From positions 620,001-684,000 of the forward strand of contig CAWJNV010000001.1 in assembly GCA_963844325.1 (NCBI GenBank): a stretch of DNA of 64,000 nucleotides. The letters run 5' to 3'. Under the pieces are notes generated by a model. The model did not search any database and was not told where the DNA came from. It was given only the letters and a program-made list of their open reading frames with translations. This stretch comes from CADCTQ01 sp963844325 (GTDB lineage: Bacteria; Bacteroidota; Bacteroidia; Cytophagales; 172606-1). Both the position numbers and the translations under genes were made by a program. Shown piece after piece: positions 37,730 to 46,805 of the stretch. Within the stretch, counting starts at the first letter, position 1, and each line of letters begins with the position of its first letter.

Positions 37730-40700
37730 ATGAAACACCCCCCAAAAACGCTTAGCCGGCTGGAAAAAATTATGAGAATCACCCTAAGCCAACTCGTGGT
37801 CGGGATCATCCTCACGAGTGTTTCCTACGCGGAAACCAGTAAGGCGCAGAGCATCCTCGAAAAACGCGTGACCATGCAGTTCCAGCGCGTTCCCTTGCAG
37901 GAGGCGCTGCGGCAGATCGAGAAGAACACCGCCATCAAATTCATTTACAGCCTCGACTTCGTGCAGCTCGACCAGGAAGTGTCGCTGTCGGCCGACGGCG
38001 AACGGCTGTCGGTGGTGCTCGACCAGCTGCTCAAGCCCCTGCGCATCCACTACAAGGCCATCAACGACCGGGTGGTGCTCCGGCACCGCCGCAACAACAA
38101 AGCCTCGCCCCCGCCCCTCGGCGCGGCGATGGGCAACGACCTGCCGGCCGTGGCCCTCACCGTGCGGGGCCGCGTGGTCAACGACGCCGGCGAAGGGCTG
38201 CCGGGCGTAAGCGTGCTGCTGAAGGGCACCACCACCGGCACCACTACGGACGGGGAAGGCGCCTACGCCCTCACCCTGCCCGAAGGCGGCGAAACGGGTA
38301 CGCTGGTGTTTTCGTTCATCGGCTACGCCACCGCCGAAATTGCCATCGGCAACCGTCCGACCCTCGACGTGTCGCTGCTGCCCGACGTGAAGGCGCTGGG
38401 CGAAGTGGTGGTGGTGGGCTACGGCACCCAGCAGCGGCAGGACCTCACCGGCTCCATTGCCTCGGTGAAGGGCAGCGACGTGAGCCGGCTCCCGGTATCG
38501 ACGGTGACCGAAGCCCTGCAAGGCCAGGCCCCCGGCGTGGAAATTACCAGCAACTCGGGGGCGCCGGGCGCCAACCTCGCCGTGCGCATCCGGGGCGTGG
38601 GCACCATCAACAGCACCGACCCGCTGTACGTGGTAGACGGCCTGCCCATCTTCGGCGGCCTCAACCAGATCAACCCCAACGACATCGAATCCATCGACAT
38701 TCTCAAGGACGCCTCGGCGGGGGCCATCTACGGCGCCCGGGCCGCCAACGGCGTGGTGCTCATTACCACCAAAAAGGGCCAGGAAGGGCCGCTGAAAGTG
38801 AGTTTTAACGCCTACTACGGCACCCAGTCGCCCTGGCGGAAACTCGACCTGCTGAATGCCGGTGAATACCGGTCGCTGATGCAGGACGTGGCCGCCAACG
38901 GGGGCAAAACGCCGCCCGAAGCCCTCACCGACCCGGGCCGCCAGGGCATTGATACCGACTGGCAGGACCTCATGTTCCAAACGGCCCCCATCCAGAGCTA
39001 CAACCTGAGCCTGTCGGGCGGCGGCAAGTTTGCCACCTTCAACATTTCGGGCGGCTACTTCCGGCAGGAAGGCGTGGTGGTGACCACCCGTTACGACCGG
39101 GCCAACGTGCAGATCAACGCGCAGGGCCGCAAGGGCCGGTTCAAGTTCGGCGAAACGCTGCTGCTGGCCGGCGACGTCAACAAGACCGAACCCAACTACA
39201 TCGGCGGCCTCATGCTGGGCCACACCATTACGGCCTCGCCGCTGGTGAGCCCCTTCAACCCCGATGCCGACGGCGGCTACGGCGGCGCCGACGCCCTCGA
39301 CGGCGGCTTGCAGTTCCTCAACCCCTACGGCTACTCGATGCTCCGCGACCAGCGCAACCGCAACTTGCAGGTGCTGGGCAGCGTGTACGGCCAGTTCGAA
39401 ATCCTCAGGGGCCTCGACTACCGGCTCAACCTGGGCACCGACCTGGCCGCCGGCAGCGGTTCGGAGTTCATTCCCAGCTTCGCGATGGGCAACATTTCCC
39501 AGAACCAGGCCACGCTGAGCAACAACAACGGCAACCGCCTGAGCTGGCTGGCCGAACACACCCTTACGTTCTCCCGGGCCCTGGGCCGCCACCAGGTAAC
39601 GGCCCTGGCCGGCTACTCCGACCAGTATTTGCAGAACTACAGCTTCCGGGCCACGGCCGCCGGCTTTCCCAACAACGACCTGCGCGTGCTGAGTGCGGCC
39701 AGCAACGTCAACAAATCCAACGACGGCAGCCGCGACGAACTCTACCTCCGCTCCTTCTTCGCCCGGGTCAACTACGTGCTGGCCGACCGGTACCTGCTCA
39801 CGGCCACCGTGCGCCGCGACGGTTCTTCGAACTTCAGCAAGAACAACCGCTACGGCACCTTCCCGTCGGTGTCGCTGGGCTGGGTGCTTTCCGAAGAAAG
39901 TTTCCTAAAAGACAGCCCGCTGGTAAGCCTCTTGAAAATCCGGGCCAGCTACGGGCTGCTGGGCAACCAGGCCATTGGCCCCTACAACTACGCGCCCACC
40001 CTCAACGTCACGTCCAACTACCCCTTCGGCGTGGATCAGCAGGTGCAGCCCGGCACGGCCCCGCGCCGCCTGCCCTCCGACGCCAAGTGGGAAACCACCA
40101 AACAGGCCGACGTGGGCCTCGAACTCGGGTTGCTCCAGGACAAGCTGGTGCTGGTGGCCGACTACTTCCACAAGCAGACCGACGGCATGCTCATCACGGC
40201 CCCCAACATTCCGCTCACCACCGGCCTGCCCGACAAGCCCGCCGTCAACGCCGGGGGCATCGAAAACCAGGGCGTAGAACTGGCCCTTACCTACCGCAAG
40301 GCAACCGGCCCCTTTACCTACAGCATCACCGGCAACTTTACCACCTACCGCAACCGCGTCACGTCGCTGGGCAACAACGGGCAGCCGCTGTTTGCCCCCT
40401 CGTCGGGGTATTCGTTCGCCAAAACCGAGGTGGGCTCCTCCATCGGCCGGTTCTACGGCTACGTGGCCGACGGCCTCTACCAGACCGACGATGAAATCGA
40501 CAAGAACTTTGCCCCCAACGCCGCCCCCGGCGACATCCGCTTCCGCGACCTGAACAGCGACGGCAAGCTCGACGACAAGGACCGCGACTACATCGGCAGC
40601 CCCCTGCCCGACTTCTCCTACGGCCTGAGCGGCACGGCGGGCTACGGCGGCTTCGACCTGTCGCTGCTGCTCTACGGCGTGGCCGGCAACGAGATCGTGA

Positions 40701-41128
40701 ACCGCAACATTCCGGGCATGAACTCCAGCGTGAACACCACGGCCGCCGCCCTCCGCCGCTGGACGCCCGGGCGGACCGATACCGACGTGCCGCGGGCCGT
40801 GTCGGGCGACCCCAACAACAACTACACCCGCTTCTCCAGCCGGTACATTGAAGACGGCTCGTTCCTGCGGCTGCGCAACGTGACGGTGGGCTACACCCTG
40901 CCGGCGGCCCTTACCGAAAAGCTGCGCCTGGGGCGCCTGCGCCTCTACGTGAGCGGCCAGAACCTGCTGACCTTCACCAACTACTCCGGCTTTGACCCCG
41001 AGACGGCCAACGGTTCGCAGTCGGCGCAGGCCACGTGGTTCGTGTCGCAGAACCTGCTGCGGGGCGTTGACAACGGGGCGTCGCCGCTGCCCCGCACGCT
41101 GCTCGGCGGCATCCAAGTCGATTTCTAG
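37730..41128 (+). CDS. SusC/RagA-like TonB-dependent outer-membrane transporter with STN domain
   Basis: 1132 residues from the ATG at 37730. Order: signal sequence (LSQLVVGIILTSVSYAETSK), STN signalling domain (about 43-118; VTMQFQRVPLQEALRQIEKN), carboxypeptidase-regulatory-like domain (RGRVVNDAGEGLPGVSVLLK), TonB plug (GEVVVVGYGTQQRQDLTGSI, YVVDGLPIFGG, ILKDASAGAIYGARAANGV) and a 22-strand-type barrel to the end. The STN domain is the part that contacts FecR, so this is a transducer in a sigma/anti-sigma circuit as well as an importer. SusD follows 33 bases later. The substrate is probably a glycan given the downstream endoxylanase. Confidence 0.96.
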   Translation: MKHPPKTLSRLEKIMRITLSQLVVGIILTSVSYAETSKAQSILEKRVTMQFQRVPLQEALRQIEKNTAIKFIYSLDFVQLDQEVSLSADGERLSVVLDQLLKPLRIHYKAINDRVVLRHRRNNKASPPPLGAAMGNDLPAVALTVRGRVVNDAGEGLPGVSVLLKGTTTGTTTDGEGAYALTLPEGGETGTLVFSFIGYATAEIAIGNRPTLDVSLLPDVKALGEVVVVGYGTQQRQDLTGSIASVKGSDVSRLPVSTVTEALQGQAPGVEITSNSGAPGANLAVRIRGVGTINSTDPLYVVDGLPIFGGLNQINPNDIESIDILKDASAGAIYGARAANGVVLITTKKGQEGPLKVSFNAYYGTQSPWRKLDLLNAGEYRSLMQDVAANGGKTPPEALTDPGRQGIDTDWQDLMFQTAPIQSYNLSLSGGGKFATFNISGGYFRQEGVVVTTRYDRANVQINAQGRKGRFKFGETLLLAGDVNKTEPNYIGGLMLGHTITASPLVSPFNPDADGGYGGADALDGGLQFLNPYGYSMLRDQRNRNLQVLGSVYGQFEILRGLDYRLNLGTDLAAGSGSEFIPSFAMGNISQNQATLSNNNGNRLSWLAEHTLTFSRALGRHQVTALAGYSDQYLQNYSFRATAAGFPNNDLRVLSAASNVNKSNDGSRDELYLRSFFARVNYVLADRYLLTATVRRDGSSNFSKNNRYGTFPSVSLGWVLSEESFLKDSPLVSLLKIRASYGLLGNQAIGPYNYAPTLNVTSNYPFGVDQQVQPGTAPRRLPSDAKWETTKQADVGLELGLLQDKLVLVADYFHKQTDGMLITAPNIPLTTGLPDKPAVNAGGIENQGVELALTYRKATGPFTYSITGNFTTYRNRVTSLGNNGQPLFAPSSGYSFAKTEVGSSIGRFYGYVADGLYQTDDEIDKNFAPNAAPGDIRFRDLNSDGKLDDKDRDYIGSPLPDFSYGLSGTAGYGGFDLSLLLYGVAGNEIVNRNIPGMNSSVNTTAAALRRWTPGRTDTDVPRAVSGDPNNNYTRFSSRYIEDGSFLRLRNVTVGYTLPAALTEKLRLGRLRLYVSGQNLLTFTNYSGFDPETANGSQSAQATWFVSQNLLRGVDNGASPLPRTLLGGIQVDF

Positions 41129-41161
41129 GACCGGTACCCTCACCCTTCTACCCCTGAACCC

Positions 41162-42700
41162 ATGAACACGAAACGATACTTGCCGGTGCTGCTGACCCTG
41201 CTGCTGCTGAGCCCGGCGTGCGGTCCCGACGCCCTCGAACGGGACAACCCCAATGCCCCCACGGAAGATACCTACTACAAATCCGAGCAGGACTTCATCC
41301 GGGCCTCCAACGCCATTTACGCTACGGTGCAGAAGCTGGAACTGTTCGGCTCGTACCTCGAATACAACTACGACCTGCGCGGCGACGAGTACCAGCCCAC
41401 GTTTAAAACCGACCAGGACGCCGACCTGCAACAACTGCAACGCTACACGCTCAACCCCGCCAACAGCTACGTGACCAACTACTGGCGCTACCTCTACGAA
41501 GGCGTCTACCGCAGCAACATCCTGCTCGACAAAATCGCCGGGGCCCGGTTCAACGAAACCCGCCGGAGCCGCATTGAGGGCGAAGCCAAGTTCCTGCGGG
41601 CCTTCTGCTACTACCACCTCACCAGCCTCTTCGGCGACGTGCCCCTGTTTACCGACGCGGCCACCCAGAAGGGCTACCCGGCGGCCCGCACCCCCAAGGC
41701 CCAGGTGCAGGCCCAGATGATTGCCGACTGGACCGACGCCAAAAGCCTGCTGCCCACTCCCGCCGAGTGGGGCGCCAACGAACTGGGCCGGGCCACCAAG
41801 GGCGCCGCCGGGGCGTTTCTGGGCAAACTCTACCTTACGCTGGGCCGGTACGCCGAAGCCCGGGACGCCCTGGCCGAAGTGGTCAACGCGGGCGGGTACA
41901 GCCTGGTGCCCGACTACCGGGCCAACTTTAGCGAGGGGAGCGAAAACAACGCCGAGTCGCTCTTCGAGATCCAGTACCGCAACCTCAACCGCGGCGACGT
42001 GTGGAGCGGCGGCCAGTCGCAGGACGGGGCCGACGTGAACGAAAGCAACATGTACAGCTTCCTCTACGGCGTGCCGCAGGGCCAGGGCTGGAACCTGCAA
42101 CCTTCGGAAGTGCTGGTGAACGCCTTCGAGCCGGGCGACCCCCGCAAGCGGGCCACCATCTTCTTCGCCGGCGGCGACAGCCTGCGCAACCTCGACGACA
42201 AGGCCATTGCCTACGAGTCGCCGGACTACGGTTCCCGCAAGTACCTCGACAACGCAACCCGGCTGCCGGGCTACGGCGGGCCTTTTTCGGGCATCAACAT
42301 CCGGGTGATGCGCTACGCGGAGGCGCTGCTGCTCTACGCCGAAGCCCTCAACGAGACCGACGGGCCGGCGGCCGCCCTGCCCTACCTCAACCGGGTGCGG
42401 GAACGCGTGGACATGCCCCCCTACCCCACCGCCGGCTACCCGGCCGCGGGCAAAGACGACGTGTTCCGGATCATCATGCACGAACGGATGGTGGAACTGG
42501 GCGGCGAACAGAAGCGGTGGCTCGACCTGGTGCGCTGGGACGACAACGGCAAGCTCGACATGAGTACGTACATCCAGAACTCGTCGCAGCCGGGCCTGCG
42601 CCGGTCCAACTTCAACAAAGCCGTGCACAAGCTGCTGCCCGTGCCCCAGAGCGAACTCGACATCAACCCCAACCTGCGGCCCCAGAACCCGGGGTACTGA
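41162..42700 (+). CDS. SusD/RagB-like surface lipoprotein
   Basis: 512 residues. Lipoprotein signal with Cys20 (LTLLLLSPACGPD) and the SusD alpha-helical TPR-like core: SEQDFIRASNAIYATV, GEAKFLRAFCYYHLTSLFGD, VPLF, and the C-terminal VRWDDNGKLDM with PVPQSELDINPNLRPQNPGY at the end. It caps the SusC barrel and captures the ligand at the surface. It is paired with the preceding SusC and is of normal length. Confidence 0.95.
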   Translation: MNTKRYLPVLLTLLLLSPACGPDALERDNPNAPTEDTYYKSEQDFIRASNAIYATVQKLELFGSYLEYNYDLRGDEYQPTFKTDQDADLQQLQRYTLNPANSYVTNYWRYLYEGVYRSNILLDKIAGARFNETRRSRIEGEAKFLRAFCYYHLTSLFGDVPLFTDAATQKGYPAARTPKAQVQAQMIADWTDAKSLLPTPAEWGANELGRATKGAAGAFLGKLYLTLGRYAEARDALAEVVNAGGYSLVPDYRANFSEGSENNAESLFEIQYRNLNRGDVWSGGQSQDGADVNESNMYSFLYGVPQGQGWNLQPSEVLVNAFEPGDPRKRATIFFAGGDSLRNLDDKAIAYESPDYGSRKYLDNATRLPGYGGPFSGINIRVMRYAEALLLYAEALNETDGPAAALPYLNRVRERVDMPPYPTAGYPAAGKDDVFRIIMHERMVELGGEQKRWLDLVRWDDNGKLDMSTYIQNSSQPGLRRSNFNKAVHKLLPVPQSELDINPNLRPQNPGY

Positions 42701-42734
42701 TCCGGTTAGCGAGTTAGAGAGTTAGAGAAATACG

Positions 42735-42816
42735 GAAGGATTGAATCGTGGAATGCCGGAAGGGGCCCTGCCCCCCAAGGGCCGCGCCATGCCGTCATTC
42801 AGTGATTCAAGCCTTC
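42735..42816. repeat. hairpin after SusD
   Basis: Arms GAAGGATTGAATCGTGGAATG (42735-42755) and CATTCAGTGATTCAAGCCTTC (42796-42816) pair in 17 of 21 positions, and an inner GGGCCCTGCC/CCAAGGGCC stem adds to it. An upstream word run GAGTTAGAGAGTTAGAG has no partner arm. It probably separates the susCD transcript from the downstream secreted enzymes. Confidence 0.55.
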
Positions 42817-42932
42817 AGCAAGTTGATAAAATGTTTTTTTAGAATGTAAAGTGCTGACTACCAACGCGTCATGCGCATACCTGCTTAAAATTATTTCCTT
42901 CCTATACGCCTTTTAAACCTTAAATTTTTTAC

Positions 42933-45900
42933 ATGATGAAAAACTTTCCAATCCTTTATTCGCGCTTCCTTTTCCTGTTGGCCCTGTGCTTCATGGGTTA
43001 TGAATCATCGGCCCAGTACACGCATACGTACAGTTTTCCTACCGCCGCCGGCGTCGGGTTCCGCCTCACCGAGCCCACGACCTACGACCAGTTGTACCAC
43101 GTGAAGAAAACCGGCAATGACGCCAACCCGGGCACTGCCGACCAACCCGTGCTCACCGTCGGCAAGGCCCTCGAAAAAGCCCGGGCGTCCCTGCAAGCGG
43201 GCAGGAAGACCAAAATCCTGGTGTACCCGGGCACGTACGTAGAGTCGGTGTCGGAAACCGCCTGGAACAACGGGGACAATACGACCAAGCGGACCCTGCT
43301 CTGCCTTGAGGGGCAGAACGCCACGGGCAGCGTAATCATGCAGCCCCGCAGTGATACGCACCACGCCCTGTGGCTCCAGGGAAAGCACTCGGTGATCATC
43401 CGGAATCTTATTCTGGACGGGGCGTACCAGAACAGCTACGTTTCGGAAGGAGGAGCCTTGCTGGTGACCTATAGTTCCTGGGGCAACCTGGTCGAACGCT
43501 ACCAGGACTGGCTGGTTGAAAACTGCGAGTTCAAGAACGGCAACGGCACCGGCATCGCCCTGCACCACAACGAGTACAGCACCTTCCGCAACATCACCGT
43601 GAAGGACAACAAAGGCGGCGGCGGCAGCGCGGCGCTGCGGTACTGCCTGGTGGACGGGCTTACGCTGACCAACAACAACCTGGCCGACCAATCCCGATTT
43701 TCCAACGGCGGCTTGTTCTGGATCAGCGCCCACACCATTCTGCGCAACAGCAACATGAGCGGCAACCGGGGGGCCGGCCTGCGCATGGATCATTCGTGCG
43801 TGAACTCGGTTTTTGACAATATTACGGCCGACAACAACCAGGACCAGGGACTGAACTTCGAAACCGCCTCCGGGCCCATCCTGATCAAGAACTGCCGGGC
43901 CCGCAACAACCGAGTCGGTCTGATCCTGGCTACCGTGTACGACGTGGTGGTGGACGGGTGTACGTTTGCCGATAATACGCATGCCCAGGTCGAGCATGGC
44001 TTGATGAAGCGGGACGATCCCGCCCTGTGCGTCAGTCCCACCTGGTACTGCACCAGTTCCAACTACGACACGGCCCCCGTGAACGGCACGGACTGGACCA
44101 ACTCGCTGGGGCTGACCTCCAACCGGCGGATTGAAATGGTCAACAACACCATCACCACGACCAAAGGCGCCGCTTCCTACCTGGTGCAGTTTTCCAATAC
44201 CGACCGGGACGACGAATACATCCCGCTCTTCTTGAGCGGCAGCTACTGGGCGTCCAACAACCGGTACTTCAACCCCGACAATGACAACGTGTTTGGCCTG
44301 ACGCCCGAAACGTACACGGATTTCGACGGTTGGCGGGCCCGCACGGGCAAAGAGAGCGGTTCGATCTGGGGTACGGGCGGACCGGTACCGGCCGCGCCGA
44401 CCCTGGGTACCCGCAGCGCCAACGGGGCCAACGCCGTAACGGTCCAGTGGACCGACAATGCCAGCAACGAAACGGGCTTCCGGGTGCAGCGAAAGCGCGG
44501 CGTTAACGGCAATTACGTGACGGTTGCCAACCTGGCCGGCGGTACGACTTCCTACACCAATACCGGTCTCACCGCCTCCACCACTTATTACTACCGGGTC
44601 AAAGCCGTCAACCAGAACGGCACCTCAACGTCGGCCGAAGGTTCGGTGACTACGCCGGGGCCGGGAATCGGCGACATCGTGTTTGCCGTAAACGCCGGGG
44701 GCGGGCCGGTGGTCACTGCCAACGGCACCACCTTCGAGGAGGATTATAACTTCACCGGCGGGGGTACCTATACCTGGGCCAACACGTTTACCAATACTTC
44801 CGACCCCGCCCTCTACGGTCCGCACCGCTACGGGAGCTTTTCGTACGCGGTAGCCGTACCGGCCGGCACGTACGAGGTGAATTTCCACCTGACCGAGCCC
44901 GGCGGCGCGACTGCCGGGGGCCGGGTGTTCAACATCCGCGCGGAAGGCGATACGCTGGTCAGGGGGCTGGACGTGTACAAGCGGACGGGTGCCCGCAACG
45001 TGGCCTACGTACTCACCCGGACGGTGGACGTAACCGACGGCACGCTGAACCTCAACTTCGACGGCTCTACCGGCAGCCAGGATGCCAACGGCCTGGTACA
45101 GGCCCTGGAGGTGAGGCGGTCGGACCGCAAAAAGACCACCGATGAACTGGCCGATTTCGGCAAAACGTTTGCCCGCACCAGCGGGTTGTCCACGACCGGC
45201 GGCTCGGGCTTCAGCAACGGCGACAATTCCCTGGTGGCCCGCAATTCGAACAGTACGCAATCCATCACGTACAAAGCCGGCGACATCAGGGACTTTACCG
45301 TTTCCTTCATTTACCACACTACCTTCCCGGCCACGGTGAAAGTATTCCGGTCTGCCGACAACGGCACGTACACCCCCGTTGCGATTGATTCGGCTTTCAA
45401 AGCCACGTCGGGGGGCTGGTACCTGGCTACGTATACCCCCCGGACCAACTTGTCGGGTACGGATTACCTGAAGATTGAAGTGTCGGGCGGCGCGCAGACC
45501 TGGACGCCCTACTTCTCCCGGGTAGAACTCTGGCACAACGGCTTGTTCAATTCCACGGGCACGGCCACCTGTACGGAGGTAACGGGCACGCCGACGGTAA
45601 TCGGCACGACGGGTTCGTGGAACAACTCGGGCAACACCCGCGAGAAGGCTTTTGACGGGGACGTGAACACCTACTTCGATGCGGCCACGCCCGACGGCAA
45701 CTGGGCAGGCCGCGACCTGGGCTCGGCCCGGACGATCTGCAAGATCAGCTACCACCCCCGGAGCGGCTTCGGGAGCCGCCTGGTGGGCGGCAAGTTCCAG
45801 GGATCGAATACGGCCGACTTCAGCAGCGGCGTAGTGGACCTGGCGACCATCGCCACGGCGCCCGCCACGGCCTGGACGGACGTGACCGTGAGCAACACTT

Positions 45901-46709
45901 CCTCCTTCCGCTACGTCCGCTACCTGGCCCCCGCCGGCAGCTACGGCAACATCGCCGAAATCAAAATCCACGCTTCGGCGACGGTTACCTGTGCGGAGGT
46001 AACGGGCACGCCGACGGTGATCGGCACGACGGGATCGTGGAACAACTCGGGCAACACCCGCGAGAAGGCTTTTGACGGGGACGTGAACACCTACTTCGAC
46101 GCGGCCACGCCCGACGGCAACTGGGCAGGCCGCGACCTGGGCTCGGCCCGGACGATCTGCAAGATCAGCTACTACCCCCGGACTGGCTCGGGGAGCCGGA
46201 TGGTGGGCGGCAAGTTTCAGGGCTCCAGCACGGCCGACTTCAGCAGCGGCGTAGTGGACCTGGCGACCATCGCCACGGCGCCCGCCACGGCCTGGACGGA
46301 CGTGACCGTGAGCAACACCTCCTCTTTCCGCTACGTCCGCTACCTGGCCCCCGCCGGCAGCTACGGCAACATCGCCGAAATCAAAATCCACGCCTCGTCC
46401 GCGGCGAGACTCGCTGCGGCCGTACCGCAACAAGCCGCTGACCCGGCTCACGCGGGCAAGCAACTTCGCCTCTATCCCAACCCGAGTGACGGCGAAACCG
46501 TGCTCCAACTGGCCGGGTTTGCCGGGGAAAAAGAGGTAGTGGTCACCATCACCGACCTGACCGGCAAGCGCATCCGCCGCCTGGTCGTGCAACCGGCAAG
46601 TGACCTGGACGCAACCCGGATCAGTACGGCGGGAATGGCCCCCGGGATGTATGCCGTCCGGGTACAGGGCTACGAGACCATGAAAGCGCAGAAGCTGGTG
46701 GTCCGGTAA
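42933..46709 (+). CDS. secreted right-handed beta-helix protein with FnIII, malectin and paired discoidin-like domains
   Basis: 1258 residues. Signal peptide (FLFLLALCFMGYESSAQ); parallel beta-helix of pectate-lyase type (about 50-470; YHVKKTGNDANPGTADQPVL opening, then repeated ENCEFKNGNGTGIAL-like turns); fibronectin III (about 490-576); malectin-like domain (about 578-726); a beta-sandwich module shared with the next gene (about 732-871); two near-identical 140-residue discoidin (F5/8C)-like domains (879-1158); and a T9SS type A tail (LRLYPNPSDGETVLQLAGF). The helix could be a polysaccharide lyase or hydrolase, but I cannot fix catalytic residues. Placement after SusC/SusD supports a role in glycan breakdown. 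Confidence 0.85.
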   Translation: MMKNFPILYSRFLFLLALCFMGYESSAQYTHTYSFPTAAGVGFRLTEPTTYDQLYHVKKTGNDANPGTADQPVLTVGKALEKARASLQAGRKTKILVYPGTYVESVSETAWNNGDNTTKRTLLCLEGQNATGSVIMQPRSDTHHALWLQGKHSVIIRNLILDGAYQNSYVSEGGALLVTYSSWGNLVERYQDWLVENCEFKNGNGTGIALHHNEYSTFRNITVKDNKGGGGSAALRYCLVDGLTLTNNNLADQSRFSNGGLFWISAHTILRNSNMSGNRGAGLRMDHSCVNSVFDNITADNNQDQGLNFETASGPILIKNCRARNNRVGLILATVYDVVVDGCTFADNTHAQVEHGLMKRDDPALCVSPTWYCTSSNYDTAPVNGTDWTNSLGLTSNRRIEMVNNTITTTKGAASYLVQFSNTDRDDEYIPLFLSGSYWASNNRYFNPDNDNVFGLTPETYTDFDGWRARTGKESGSIWGTGGPVPAAPTLGTRSANGANAVTVQWTDNASNETGFRVQRKRGVNGNYVTVANLAGGTTSYTNTGLTASTTYYYRVKAVNQNGTSTSAEGSVTTPGPGIGDIVFAVNAGGGPVVTANGTTFEEDYNFTGGGTYTWANTFTNTSDPALYGPHRYGSFSYAVAVPAGTYEVNFHLTEPGGATAGGRVFNIRAEGDTLVRGLDVYKRTGARNVAYVLTRTVDVTDGTLNLNFDGSTGSQDANGLVQALEVRRSDRKKTTDELADFGKTFARTSGLSTTGGSGFSNGDNSLVARNSNSTQSITYKAGDIRDFTVSFIYHTTFPATVKVFRSADNGTYTPVAIDSAFKATSGGWYLATYTPRTNLSGTDYLKIEVSGGAQTWTPYFSRVELWHNGLFNSTGTATCTEVTGTPTVIGTTGSWNNSGNTREKAFDGDVNTYFDAATPDGNWAGRDLGSARTICKISYHPRSGFGSRLVGGKFQGSNTADFSSGVVDLATIATAPATAWTDVTVSNTSSFRYVRYLAPAGSYGNIAEIKIHASATVTCAEVTGTPTVIGTTGSWNNSGNTREKAFDGDVNTYFDAATPDGNWAGRDLGSARTICKISYYPRTGSGSRMVGGKFQGSSTADFSSGVVDLATIATAPATAWTDVTVSNTSSFRYVRYLAPAGSYGNIAEIKIHASSAARLAAAVPQQAADPAHAGKQLRLYPNPSDGETVLQLAGFAGEKEVVVTITDLTGKRIRRLVVQPASDLDATRISTAGMAPGMYAVRVQGYETMKAQKLVVR
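45567..46406 (+). repeat. exact-period tandem coding repeat, 2 x 420 bases
   Basis: Copies 45567-45986 and 45987-46406 each encode one discoidin-like domain (EVTGTPTVIGTTGSWNNSGN, TREKAFDGDVNTYFDAATPD) and are nearly identical in DNA, differing mostly in a stretch around 45750-45815 versus 46170-46235. Near identity indicates recent in-frame duplication. Confidence 0.9.
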
Positions 46710-46712
46710 GTG

Positions 46713-46760
46713 GCGCGGATCAATAGGATAGGGTTAAAATCCTATCCTATTGATCCGTGC
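46713..46760 (+). terminator. strong hairpin between the beta-helix and endoxylanase genes
   Basis: Twenty-base arms (46713-46732 and 46741-46760) with one mismatch pair around loop GTTAAAAT; the stem core is GGATCAATAGGATAGG. It begins three bases after the beta-helix stop. No T-run follows, so it may protect the mRNA 3' end or attenuate read-through instead of acting as a classical terminator. Confidence 0.6.
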
Positions 46761-46805
46761 ATTTATTCAATGCCGCAATCATTGTTAACCTTAACGCCTA
46801 CTCCC

